Assembly (NCBI RefSeq): GCF_000732925.1
Contig: NZ_CP008953.1
Coordinates: forward strand, 2,852,001 to 2,916,000
Source of the DNA: Amycolatopsis japonica
Lineage (GTDB): Bacteria; Actinomycetota; Actinomycetes; Mycobacteriales; Pseudonocardiaceae
Length of the DNA: 64,000 bases
Direction: 5' to 3'
Below the pieces are notes generated by a model. That model was not told where the DNA came from, made no database searches, and worked only from the letters and a program-made list of their open reading frames with translations. Shown piece after piece: positions 36,614-44,497 of this stretch. Made by a program: the position numbers and the translations under genes. The first letter of the stretch is position 1, and each line of letters starts with the position of its first letter.

Positions 36614-37405
36614 ATGAGCACAGACACGTTCACCCGGGACTGGCAGGACTGGAAGACCCAGCGCGAGCGCGATCTCGCCGATCCGCTCGGCTGGCTCGCC
36701 CTGGTCTCGCTCGACTGGTTGGAGGACAAGCCGCGCGCGTACGAGGGGCTGCCCGGGTTGTGGTGGCAGGACGCCGACGCGGCGTACCTCGACCCGCGGG
36801 GCGCGGACCTCTCGCACGACGGCGAACGCATCACCGGTGTCCGTCGCTTCGAGCTGGTCAACAGCGGCGCGACCACCCGGGTCGTCGCCGGTGACATCGA
36901 GATCGAGGTCGCGCGTCGTGGCGGGTATCTGATCCGGACGCATGACCCGAAGGCGCCGGTGCTCAACGCTTTCCGCGGTGTCCCGGCGTACGAGCCCGAC
37001 GAGTCCTGGGTGCTCTCCGGAACCTTCGAGCCCTTCGACGAACCGCGGCCGACGACGGTCGGAGCGGTCGTCGAAGGGCTCAGTCACGTCTACGTCTCCC
37101 CGGGCATCGTGCGTTTCGAGCACGACGGCGCGGAGCACACGCTCACCGCGTTCAACGGCAAGAAGGACGGCCTGCTCATCCTGTTCACCGACGCCACGAG
37201 CGGTGTCACCACCTACGCGGCGAACCGGTCGCTCGCGGTCCCCGAGCCCGCCGAGGACGGGTCGGTCGTCCTCGACTTCACCCGCGCGACGAATCTGCCG
37301 TGCGCGTTCACCGATTTCGCCACCTGCCCGTTGCCGCCGGCGGGCAACGATCTGCCGTTCGCGGTGGAAGCGGGGGAGAAGCTGCCCTACGAACGCTCAA
37401 ACTGA
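36614..37405 (+). CDS. DUF1684 family protein
   Basis: A 263-aa protein of the DUF1684 family. Recognisable features are the start DWQDWKTQRERDLADPLGWLALVSLDWLE, the central VRRFELVNSGATTRVVAGDIEIEVARRGGYLIRTHDPKAPVLNAFRGVPAYEPDESWVLSGTF, and the closing LDFTRATNLPCAFTDFATCPLPPAGNDLPFAVEAGEKLPYE, where the CPLPPAGN-L segment is the family hallmark. No signal peptide. Function unknown; the beta-rich fold and conserved polar residues suggest a hydrolase or ligand-binding role. The last 19 bp overlap the convergent BtrH-like gene. Confidence 0.85.
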   Translation: MSTDTFTRDWQDWKTQRERDLADPLGWLALVSLDWLEDKPRAYEGLPGLWWQDADAAYLDPRGADLSHDGERITGVRRFELVNSGATTRVVAGDIEIEVARRGGYLIRTHDPKAPVLNAFRGVPAYEPDESWVLSGTFEPFDEPRPTTVGAVVEGLSHVYVSPGIVRFEHDGAEHTLTAFNGKKDGLLILFTDATSGVTTYAANRSLAVPEPAEDGSVVLDFTRATNLPCAFTDFATCPLPPAGNDLPFAVEAGEKLPYERSN

Positions 37406-38382
37406 ACCGTCGCGAGCGCTGTCATCGCCTCCTGTTCGCGCTGAGCCAGCTCGGACAGGACGGCGGACGCGTCGTTCAGCGGTCGGACGTCGCCGGTTTC
37501 CCCTGCCTGTGCGAACAAGCGCGCGACTTCGGTCCACAGTGGAACGATCTCGCGGTACTTCTCATACGCGCTGAGGAGACCGGCGTCGTCGACGAGGGTC
37601 GTGCACTCTTCGAGGAAGTCGCGGTAGATCCGCCGGAAGAGCGCGCCGCCGGTGCCCGCCCGTTCCATCAGGATCGCGGCCTGTGGCAGATCGCGGGCCG
37701 GATCGTCGCTGCGGTCCAGCCATTTCCGCACCTGGACGGCGGCCTTGCCGATGCCGCGATACCCGAGGTTCGCGATGGGCGGGTTGAGGAATTCCGCCGC
37801 GTTCGCCCGCACCGCGGCCCGGATGGCATCCGGAAGCGGCCTGACAGGCGCATCCGCGGCGATGGTGAACGAACGGTTCTTCGCGGTCATCGGGCCCTTC
37901 TCCGCGCGAGCGCGTTCCAGGCTCTCCAAGGATGTCGACACCGATCCACCCTGTTGCGCCGTGTCGACGACGAAGGCTCGCTCGTCGTCATAGCCGTACA
38001 AGGCGACGAAGTGCCCTCCAAAGTGGACCTTCGAGGTGAAGTACTCCAAGTGGTACGAGTCGAGCTGCAGGCCGACAGGCACTCCGCCGTCGATCTGCTC
38101 GGCCACGTTCCGCCAAGCCGTGCGCATCGACGACGTTTCCTTGACCTGCAAGGCCAACCCGAGCCGGTCGGTCAGCTTCCGCGTGATCTCGACGGGTTTG
38201 GCACGCCCGCCGAGGAAAGGGAACGGCAGATTCTTTCCGTCCCAGTAGATGAAGCCCAGGCCTTCGCCGAGTCCGAACAGCATCGGCTCGGAAAGCTCGA
38301 ACCCGGCGTGCCGCAGGAGGACGTCGAGTGTGCTGGTCTCGCAGTGTTCCCCGCCCGTGGTCTTGATTCCGTCGAGGATCAC
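37387..38382 (-). CDS. BtrH-like (butirosin H N-terminal/DUF4872) protein
   Basis: A 331-aa protein whose first part resembles BtrH, the acyltransferase that moves an acyl chain from carrier protein to an aminoglycoside in butirosin synthesis: GGEHCETSTLDVLLRHAGF with the cysteine, GLGEGLGFIYWDG, FGGHFVALYGYDDERAFVVDTA supplying His and Asp. A helical DUF4872-like part follows (residues about 180-331). The GTG start is joined to the stop of the MerR gene as GTGA, so the two are coupled. With no aminoglycoside genes nearby, the acceptor is unknown; peptidase or acyltransferase activity is possible. Confidence 0.8.
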   Translation of the reverse strand: MILDGIKTTGGEHCETSTLDVLLRHAGFELSEPMLFGLGEGLGFIYWDGKNLPFPFLGGRAKPVEITRKLTDRLGLALQVKETSSMRTAWRNVAEQIDGGVPVGLQLDSYHLEYFTSKVHFGGHFVALYGYDDERAFVVDTAQQGGSVSTSLESLERARAEKGPMTAKNRSFTIAADAPVRPLPDAIRAAVRANAAEFLNPPIANLGYRGIGKAAVQVRKWLDRSDDPARDLPQAAILMERAGTGGALFRRIYRDFLEECTTLVDDAGLLSAYEKYREIVPLWTEVARLFAQAGETGDVRPLNDASAVLSELAQREQEAMTALATVQFERS

Positions 38383-39182
38383 GAGGCCACCGGCCAGGCG
38401 ATCTCGGTGCGGTACGCCTCGGGCGCGACCGACGGCCCGGGTGCCACCAGGTACAACTCCTCGGCGGGCCCTGCGGGGACGCGGTCGCGTTCGGCGAGCC
38501 AGCGGCCGAGTGATCGGTACGCGGTCTCGACGTCTTCGTAACGACCCTCGTGAATCGTCGCGACGAGCAGGCCACCGGGAAGCTCGGCGGCGCCGATGTC
38601 GCGGTCGTCCCGCACCGGCCCGTCCACGGGTACGAACAGTTCGATCGTCAACTCGTCGGGATCCGCGGCGAGGTAACGGGTTCCGGGCGGCCCGGCCGGC
38701 CTGACCCCCTGAGCGTCGAGCGCCGCGAACAGCCGTGTGTACGCGGGGCCGATCAGCTCCGCCAGGCCGTTCAGCGGAGTCCGGATCGACAGGCGGGCGA
38801 TCTGCTGCGGTGCGCGCACGCGTTCGTAGACGTGCAGCCACCGCGTCGGTCCGGCGAGCACGGAGTCGAGTTCGTCGCTGATCGCCGCGAGCTCCGCGGC
38901 CCGCGCCGCCACCCGGTCGTGATGCCGTTTGATCGCGGCCCGCACCTCGTGCGGGTCGCCCGCGTCCAGGATCTCGGCGATCTCCGCCAGCGGCACCTCC
39001 AGCTCCCGAAGCCGCCGGATCAGACCCGCGCGGGCGAACTGGTCGAGCGAATACCGGCGGTATCCGGTGGCGGGATCGATGACGGCGGGCACCAGCAGCC
39101 CGATCCGGTCGTAGTTCCGCAGCGCGCGGACCGACAGCCTGGTGGCGTGCGCGAACACGCCGATCGGCATCAAGGTCGTCAT
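38379..39182 (-). CDS. MerR family regulator with GyrI-like ligand domain (BmrR type)
   Basis: A 267-aa activator. The N-terminal winged helix reads MPIGVFAHATRLSVRALRNYDRIGLLVPAVIDPATGYRRYSLDQFARAGLIRRLRELEVPLAEIAEIL, followed by a long dimerising helix (about 80-110). The C-terminal 150 residues look like a GyrI-type domain that binds bulky cationic drugs (TIELFVPVDGPV, GGLLVATIHEGRYEDVETAYRSLGRWLAERD, EELYLVAPGP). The start ATG at 39182 stands directly at the expected transcription start of a MerR-type promoter with its own operator, implying self-regulation. It shares four bases with the BtrH-like gene. Confidence 0.9.
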   Translation of the reverse strand: MTTLMPIGVFAHATRLSVRALRNYDRIGLLVPAVIDPATGYRRYSLDQFARAGLIRRLRELEVPLAEIAEILDAGDPHEVRAAIKRHHDRVAARAAELAAISDELDSVLAGPTRWLHVYERVRAPQQIARLSIRTPLNGLAELIGPAYTRLFAALDAQGVRPAGPPGTRYLAADPDELTIELFVPVDGPVRDDRDIGAAELPGGLLVATIHEGRYEDVETAYRSLGRWLAERDRVPAGPAEELYLVAPGPSVAPEAYRTEIAWPVAS

Positions 39183-39188
39183 GGGACC

Positions 39189-39219
39189 AGCCTGAACCCT
39201 CTCCCGGGGAGAGGGTCAA
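39189..39219 (-). promoter_or_regulatory. MerR-type promoter and operator of the MerR-BtrH operon (leaderless)
   Basis: On the minus strand: TTGACC (39219-39214), 19-bp spacer, CAGGCT (39194-39189), then the ATG seven bases on at 39182. The over-long spacer is filled by an almost seamless dyad (ACCCTCTCCC, one base, GGGAGAGGGT; 39196-39216), the classic target of MerR-family activators that twist the spacer. Confidence 0.7.
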
Positions 39220-39228
39220 GCCGGTACC

Positions 39229-42123
39229 TCACCCCAGTGACAGCCGATCGAGATCCGGGGCGGACGCGTGGTCGTTGCCCAGCTCGATAGTGTTCGCCCC
39301 CGCCTTCAGATCGACCGGCAAAGACGTCGTGAGCTGAGTGTTGTTTCCGGCGCCGTCGACCTTGACCTCGATCGGCGTGCCGCCGTTGACCGTGACGAAG
39401 TACGAGCGCGGCCCATTGACGGTGAAGTCGAGGTAGAGGGTGTAGCGCCTGGTCTCGGGCACGGTGATGCCGTCGAAGCGCACGGACGAGCCCGGGTCGC
39501 CGCCGATGTTGCGCACCTTCTGGCCACCCGAGCACACGCCGCAGTTCGTGACGCCCGCGTCGCCGACGTCGTTCGCCGAGTCTTCGGCCTCGCGCATGAA
39601 GACCCGGTCCACCGGCCGTGGGCTCACCCGGACCGGTTTGCTCACCGATTTCGCCCGTCCGAGCAGGTCGAACGACGCGGTGACCGGGATGTCGGCCGCG
39701 GTGACGCCTTCGGGGGAGACGAGCGTCCAGGAGGCTTGCAGTTCGTCGCCGACGCGCATGGACTCCGCCGTCGCCGGAGCGCCCCGCAAGGTCCAGCCCG
39801 CCGGGACGACCGGTGCCAGGGAGACCTTCCCGATCGCGTCGTCGGCGTCGAGCCGCAGCTTCGCGGTCACCCGCAAGGACTGCTGCCCTGGCGAGAGCCA
39901 TTGGATGCCGCCGGGTTCGACGGTCAGCGTCGTCTTCGGCGTGTAGGACGACGGTGGCAGGGGAGCGATCGCGATCCGGTCGAGGCCAGGCCCCGACCGT
40001 GCGTTGCTGAACACCTTGACCGTGTTGGCGCCGGCGTTCAGCGCGACGGGGATCGCCGTCGACGCCACGACTCCCGGCGTTCCGGCGCCGATCGCGGTCT
40101 CGACGGGGGCACCGCCGTTGACGCTCACCGCCACGGACGTCGCGGGCCCGCCCGTGGTGTCGATCTGAAGCCGGTGACTTCCGGCTTCGGCGACCATCAC
40201 GTCCGGATAGGTGACGGAGTTGCGCGGGCCGCCGCCGAGGCCGGTGACCTGGAACGATCCGGAGCAGGACGAGCAGTGACCCAGGTGGGCGCGGCCGTCG
40301 TGATCGTTGCGGAAGGCCTCGGCCTCCAGCGGAACCTGCGCGCCCGATCCCGAACTCGGGTAGCCGTACGCCACCTTGATCTCGTCGATGGCCAACTGCC
40401 GGTAGAAGGGTTTCGCCTGCGGTCCCGACCAGGTGTTCAGCACCTCGAGTTTGATGAACCGGGTCTGCCGTTCGCCGAAGTCGATGAACTGCACGCCGCG
40501 GGCGCTCGGCATCGCGCCGGTGCGGACCGGCTCACCCCAGTTCCGTCCGTCGTCGCTGACGTAGAGGCGATAGTCCTGGATCCGGGCCGAGTCCTCCGGC
40601 CTGCCGAACGATTCGCGCGCGTGGGTCGGCGACATCTCGCGCTGATTCACCGCGAGGTAGGCCGCGGCCCGCCGCCTGCCGAGGTCCAAGGTCACCGAGA
40701 CCGGCTGCTTGCCGTCGGCGTCCCAGTAGTTCTCGAAGTTCCCGTCGACGAGGTTCGACGCCGGATGCCCGGCACGCGCGGACGACGCGGTCGCCTTGAT
40801 CGTGCGGGAGTCGTGGAAGTACCGCTGCCCGGTCGTCTCCACCTTGAACACCGTGTCGTAGGTGTCCCAGTCCTTGATGTCCACAATGGTCAGATGACCG
40901 CCGGATTGGCTGAACCGCAGCTGCTTCCCCGTGCGCACGTCGGACACCCTGGTCACTTTGTAGCCGTTGTCGCGCAGGCGGAGCAGGTCGGTACGAGGGC
41001 GAGTGACGACGTGGAGGTACTGCGTTCCGGCACCGGGCTCGACGGTGATCACACCGTGCGCGCCGTCGTTCCAGAACCCGGGTTGCATCCCTCCGTACAT
41101 GTAGCCGCCGCCCTCTTTGCCCTGCAGGGAGGACTTGATCGGCGGCACCCAGCTCGCCATGAAGTTGTTGTACGCCTCCTGCTGTGGCGGGAACTTCCCG
41201 TTCACCATCGGGGTTTCGGCCATCAGCGACTTCATCGACGAACCCGCGTTGGTGATGTAGCGCCCGGTGGACAGCCGGAAGTCGACGGCCTGATCGGTGC
41301 CGTCGTACCACCAGCCACCGTTGGTCGGCAGTTTGTAGTCGGCTTCGGTGAGCCTGGGCATCGGGGTGAACGCGGCCTGCGGATAGTCGTACGGCGGCGT
41401 GATGCCCGTCTTCTGTTCGTTGCTGACCGTGTCCATGATCGGGGTGTCCTCGTTGTTGTTGCTCAGCAACCAGGACGGGCGTTTCTCGCGGATCTGTTCG
41501 TAGAGCTTGTTCTTTTCCCAGTACTCGTTGTCGTTGTCGATCCAGAACCCGGCGAGATCCGCGTAGCGGTCCATGACCTCGTGGAAGAGGTCGTAGCTGT
41601 ACTCGCCGAAGCCCGGGCGAGTGGTGAGGTCGACCTGCTTGCCCTTGTAGGCGGAGTACGCGGCGGAATCCAATGACTCGACACCGGTCTCCTTGTGCCA
41701 CTGCGGATCGTCGGTCATGTAGAGGATCGTCCGGACGCCCTTCGCGTTGCCTGCCTTGACGAGTTCGCCGAGGAGGTCGCGACGGGTGGAGCAGCTGCCC
41801 GGGATCGCCGACGGCCATGGCCGCGCGTAGCCCAGCCTGCTGTGGAAGGTGGCCAGCACGATGTAGGAGGCGCCGAGCTTGCGGGCTTCGTCCACCCAGT
41901 AGTCGGCGCTCCAGCCGCCGTCGTTGACCGCGCGTTCCCAAGCGGCGCAGTCGGTCTGGCGTGGCGCGGTGAACATGCCCCAGTGGAGGAAGAGTCCGGC
42001 GGTGGCCTCGCGCAGCCACTTCTGGCGGGGATGATGCACTTCCGCGCTCGCCGCGGTCGTGGTGAGCAGGCTCGCCAGCAGGGCGAGGACCAAAGCGAGC
42101 CAGGCAGTGCGGTGAACTCTCAT
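39229..42123 (-). CDS. Secreted GH29-like glycosidase with discoidin and two CBM35-like domains
   Basis: A 964-aa exported protein. Signal peptide 1-27 (ASA). Residues 30-400 resemble an alpha-L-fucosidase-type barrel: GLFLHWGMFTAPR, YIVLATFHSR, and GFWIDNDN, where D196 sits at the GH29 nucleophile position. A discoidin F5/8C module follows (ATASSARAGHPASNLVDGNFENYW to FIKLEVLNTWSG). Two CBM35-like modules, each with a CxxC (HCSSCSG; NCGVCSG), flank a NEW3-like domain. The substrate is a glycan, perhaps fucosylated, but the acid/base is not clear and substrate class is uncertain. The start could also be the ATG at 42129. It ends 10 bp upstream of the MerR promoter elements. Confidence 0.8.
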   Translation of the reverse strand: MRVHRTAWLALVLALLASLLTTTAASAEVHHPRQKWLREATAGLFLHWGMFTAPRQTDCAAWERAVNDGGWSADYWVDEARKLGASYIVLATFHSRLGYARPWPSAIPGSCSTRRDLLGELVKAGNAKGVRTILYMTDDPQWHKETGVESLDSAAYSAYKGKQVDLTTRPGFGEYSYDLFHEVMDRYADLAGFWIDNDNEYWEKNKLYEQIREKRPSWLLSNNNEDTPIMDTVSNEQKTGITPPYDYPQAAFTPMPRLTEADYKLPTNGGWWYDGTDQAVDFRLSTGRYITNAGSSMKSLMAETPMVNGKFPPQQEAYNNFMASWVPPIKSSLQGKEGGGYMYGGMQPGFWNDGAHGVITVEPGAGTQYLHVVTRPRTDLLRLRDNGYKVTRVSDVRTGKQLRFSQSGGHLTIVDIKDWDTYDTVFKVETTGQRYFHDSRTIKATASSARAGHPASNLVDGNFENYWDADGKQPVSVTLDLGRRRAAAYLAVNQREMSPTHARESFGRPEDSARIQDYRLYVSDDGRNWGEPVRTGAMPSARGVQFIDFGERQTRFIKLEVLNTWSGPQAKPFYRQLAIDEIKVAYGYPSSGSGAQVPLEAEAFRNDHDGRAHLGHCSSCSGSFQVTGLGGGPRNSVTYPDVMVAEAGSHRLQIDTTGGPATSVAVSVNGGAPVETAIGAGTPGVVASTAIPVALNAGANTVKVFSNARSGPGLDRIAIAPLPPSSYTPKTTLTVEPGGIQWLSPGQQSLRVTAKLRLDADDAIGKVSLAPVVPAGWTLRGAPATAESMRVGDELQASWTLVSPEGVTAADIPVTASFDLLGRAKSVSKPVRVSPRPVDRVFMREAEDSANDVGDAGVTNCGVCSGGQKVRNIGGDPGSSVRFDGITVPETRRYTLYLDFTVNGPRSYFVTVNGGTPIEVKVDGAGNNTQLTTSLPVDLKAGANTIELGNDHASAPDLDRLSLG

Positions 42124-42241
42124 GACCATCCGCTCTCATCCAGGGCATGGTTACCGAGAGATCCGATGATTGCGCCAGAAAACGCGGTGGTCAAGCCCCG
42201 ATGAGCGGGACACCCGTTAAGTCATCCGAGGTATTTCGCGA

Positions 42242-42278
42242 ACAGGGCCCTCTCGTCTGCAGTACGAGAGGGCCCTGT
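42242..42278 (-). terminator. Terminator after the HExxH/HEAT operon
   Basis: ACAGGGCCCTCTCGT, loop CTGCAGT, then the exact complement: a perfect 15-bp stem six bases beyond the stop of the gene at 42285. Confidence 0.75.
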
Positions 42279-42284
42279 CGGGAC

Positions 42285-42971
42285 TCAGATGTTGAAGCCC
42301 GGATGGGTCGCGAAGGCGTTGTCGATCACGAGGTTCCCGCGCTGGCGGGCCCGTTCACGCAACGCCGACGTCGTGCGGGCGCCCTGGGCGTAGAACCACC
42401 ACAGGTAGAGCGCGCCGTACATCCAGGCGCCCTCGTAACCCCAGGTGGAGTCGGCGCCGCTCTTGCCGGCGCCGAACACCGAACCCGCCGGGAAGTTCGC
42501 GTTGTGCGGCTTCCCGCCCTGATGGCGCGATTCGTGGATCAGCGTCTCGGCGCGGCCGGGAACGTCCTTGGAGTACCAGAAACCCAGGTACAACTCGATC
42601 CGGTCGTCGACGAACGCCCCTTTGAACGAGCGTGCGATGGCGCTGCCGTCGCCGCAAAGCGAGCGGAGGTCGTCGCAGTTGTCGCGGACGTAGCGGCGTG
42701 CCCAGTTCAGCATCGCGCCGGAATAGGCGTCGTTCTGGTAGTCCTGTGCCGAATAGGTCAGGAGGTAGCACGCGTTGAACGTCCGGGCCAGCGGCTTGTC
42801 GGTGTTGCACGCGTCTTCCCAGCCGAAGCCGTCGTCCCAGTAGTCCTTGTTGCCCGCGAAACCGTAGGTGTTCCAGAAATAGTCGATGTAGGTCTGATTG
42901 CAGATCAAGGCGCCGTAGAAATTGTCCCCGGTCACGTTCTTGTCCGGCACGGTGTAGCTGCAAGTGGCCAT
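42285..42971 (-). CDS. Unrecognised protein with HExxH zinc-peptidase motif
   Basis: A 228-aa protein I cannot place in a family. TLIHESRH (H146-E147-x-x-H150) is an HExxH motif, and E180 in WGYEGAWMYGALYLWW is well placed to be the third zinc ligand, so it may be a gluzincin-like peptidase. The first 110 residues carry six cysteines (4, 24, 55, 68, 99, 106) and many aromatics (YIDYFWNTYGFAGNKDYWDDGFGWED). No signal peptide is visible. It begins 37 bp after the stop of a HEAT-repeat gene on the same strand and ends at a strong terminator, so the two genes form an operon. Confidence 0.65.
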   Translation of the reverse strand: MATCSYTVPDKNVTGDNFYGALICNQTYIDYFWNTYGFAGNKDYWDDGFGWEDACNTDKPLARTFNACYLLTYSAQDYQNDAYSGAMLNWARRYVRDNCDDLRSLCGDGSAIARSFKGAFVDDRIELYLGFWYSKDVPGRAETLIHESRHQGGKPHNANFPAGSVFGAGKSGADSTWGYEGAWMYGALYLWWFYAQGARTTSALRERARQRGNLVIDNAFATHPGFNI

Positions 42972-43008
42972 CGGAGATCACCTGTCTGTAGAAGGAATTC
43001 GTTCTGGT

Positions 43009-43734
43009 TCAGGAGCGCGGAGGCTCGGGCGGTGGCACGTCGTCGGTCCGCGAGTCCTTCACGTACCGGCCGCCGACGGCCTGCGGGACACCGCGGACGT
43101 CGACCCGCCGGATGTTCAGCAGGCGCTCGTCTTCGGTGCCGCCGAGCTCCTCGCGCACCCGCGCGGTGAGTTCGGTGTCCCCGGTCTCGGCGATGGCCTG
43201 GACCGCTGCGCGCCGCACCGTGAACACCTCGTGCCGGACCTGCCGCAGCAGCAGCTCCTTCGCTGCGCTGTCCCCGGCGGATGCCAAGCGCGCCAACGCT
43301 TCCACGGCGGTGGTGCGGATGATCACCTCTTCGCCGACGGTGCTGATCCCGTGTGCGGGGTCGTCGGAACGCTCCGGCGGGATCGGCTGGCGCAGCACGT
43401 TTTCGAGCGCCGGGACGGCGGCGGCGTGCCGGAGATCGGTGAGCAACTGGACCAGGCCCCACCGCTCGAGGTACTGCTCCTCGGACAGGGCGTCGTACTG
43501 CGCGCCGAGCGCCGGGACGACGTCGTCCGCACGCTCGCGAAGCCGGTCGAGGCTTCGCTGGTAATTGCGCTCGGCGTCCTCGCCGGACGCGGCCATGGTT
43601 TCGGCGGCCTGGGTGACCAGTTCGCCGATTTCGCTGTTCGAGAAGCTTCCCAGGCCCGAACTGCCAGGGCCCGCTTCGAGGTTGTCGCCACCCGGGCCCA
43701 AGGACGGGGTGTCGGGATTGCGTGGGGTCGGCAT
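43009..43734 (-). CDS. HEAT-repeat protein
   Basis: A 241-aa soluble protein. After a low-complexity start (PSLGPGGDNLEAGPGSSGLGSFSNSE) the rest is helical with HEAT-type repeats: WGLVQLLTDLRHAAAVPALENVLRQPIPP, IIRTTAVEALARLASAGDSAAKELLLRQV and FTVRRAAVQAIAETGDTELTARVREEL. Such superhelical scaffolds bind proteins or carry modifying activity with partners. It begins at the ATG at 43734 with AAGGAG eight bases before it. The downstream HExxH protein is the obvious candidate partner. Confidence 0.82.
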   Translation of the reverse strand: MPTPRNPDTPSLGPGGDNLEAGPGSSGLGSFSNSEIGELVTQAAETMAASGEDAERNYQRSLDRLRERADDVVPALGAQYDALSEEQYLERWGLVQLLTDLRHAAAVPALENVLRQPIPPERSDDPAHGISTVGEEVIIRTTAVEALARLASAGDSAAKELLLRQVRHEVFTVRRAAVQAIAETGDTELTARVREELGGTEDERLLNIRRVDVRGVPQAVGGRYVKDSRTDDVPPPEPPRS

Positions 43735-43923
43735 GAGGTTCTCCTTCGCAGCGGCGGTGATGCTGACGGAAGGAAGGAACGCGATCCCCGGCGGCAGATA
43801 CCTGGTTTTCCGAAAATCGCCCGTTGGGGCAGATCGGGATTTTCACCGCGGGAATCCGAAAAGGATTTTGCTCACCAAAAATGCGGCGGCCTGCGAAAAG
43901 CCTTCACGGATTCCCGCTCGTGA

Positions 43924-44418
43924 TCAATGCCGGACGTCGATGACGACGCGGTTCGGGGAGGTCAGCGTGAACACGGTGACCGCGGTCCTCGACCGGACGC
44001 CGAGACCGATGGACAAGACGCCTTCGTAGTCGCCGGTGACCGCGACCGCCATGACGTTGCGCAGATTCCGGGTCCGGAACTTCTGCGGACCGGGATAGGT
44101 GGGATTCCCGGCGTCGTCGTGCGCGGCGGCAGGGGTCGCGGTGACCGCGATGAAGAATTCCCCGGTCAGCCAGACGATCTCGCCCGAGCCGTCGGCGATC
44201 AACTCGTCGACGAGGTCGTACCGGACGGCGGGTGCCGGGCCTGCGGTCAGGTCGAGCACGACCCGGTCGAACCCGGTGTTCTGGCCGGTGCGGATCCCCG
44301 TCATCGTGGGGATCGCCGGTGCCGCGACGGAAGCGGGCGCGGCCGCGGCGATGGCGCCGGTCAGCATGAGGGAGGTGGCGGCGAGCGCTCCGAGCGCGCG
44401 CCGGAGGTTGATGGCCAT
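43924..44418 (-). CDS. Secreted AMIN-like domain protein
   Basis: A 164-aa exported protein. Residues 1-33 form a signal peptide (RRALGALAATSLMLTGAIAAAAPASVAAPA). The mature part follows the actinobacterial AMIN-like pattern: GIRTGQNTGFDRVVLDLTAGPAPAVRYDLVDEL, FFIAVTATPAAAHDD, RNLRNVMAVAVTGDYEGVLSIGLGVRSRTAVTVFTLTSPNRVVIDVRH. Such domains bind cell-wall or envelope glycans. It has a clear GGAGG before the ATG. Neighbours give no clear functional link. Confidence 0.85.
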   Translation of the reverse strand: MAINLRRALGALAATSLMLTGAIAAAAPASVAAPAIPTMTGIRTGQNTGFDRVVLDLTAGPAPAVRYDLVDELIADGSGEIVWLTGEFFIAVTATPAAAHDDAGNPTYPGPQKFRTRNLRNVMAVAVTGDYEGVLSIGLGVRSRTAVTVFTLTSPNRVVIDVRH

Positions 44419-44497
44419 GGTGATGACCTCCTGCCGGAGAGCTAATTCCGGAAAGACGCCCGGATCGCCGGGACGGTTGGCATTCTTGGCCTTATCG

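Noticed and set aside
39268..41676. An 802-residue plus-strand open frame
   Set aside because: Antisense to the GH29-like gene; no recognisable motif.
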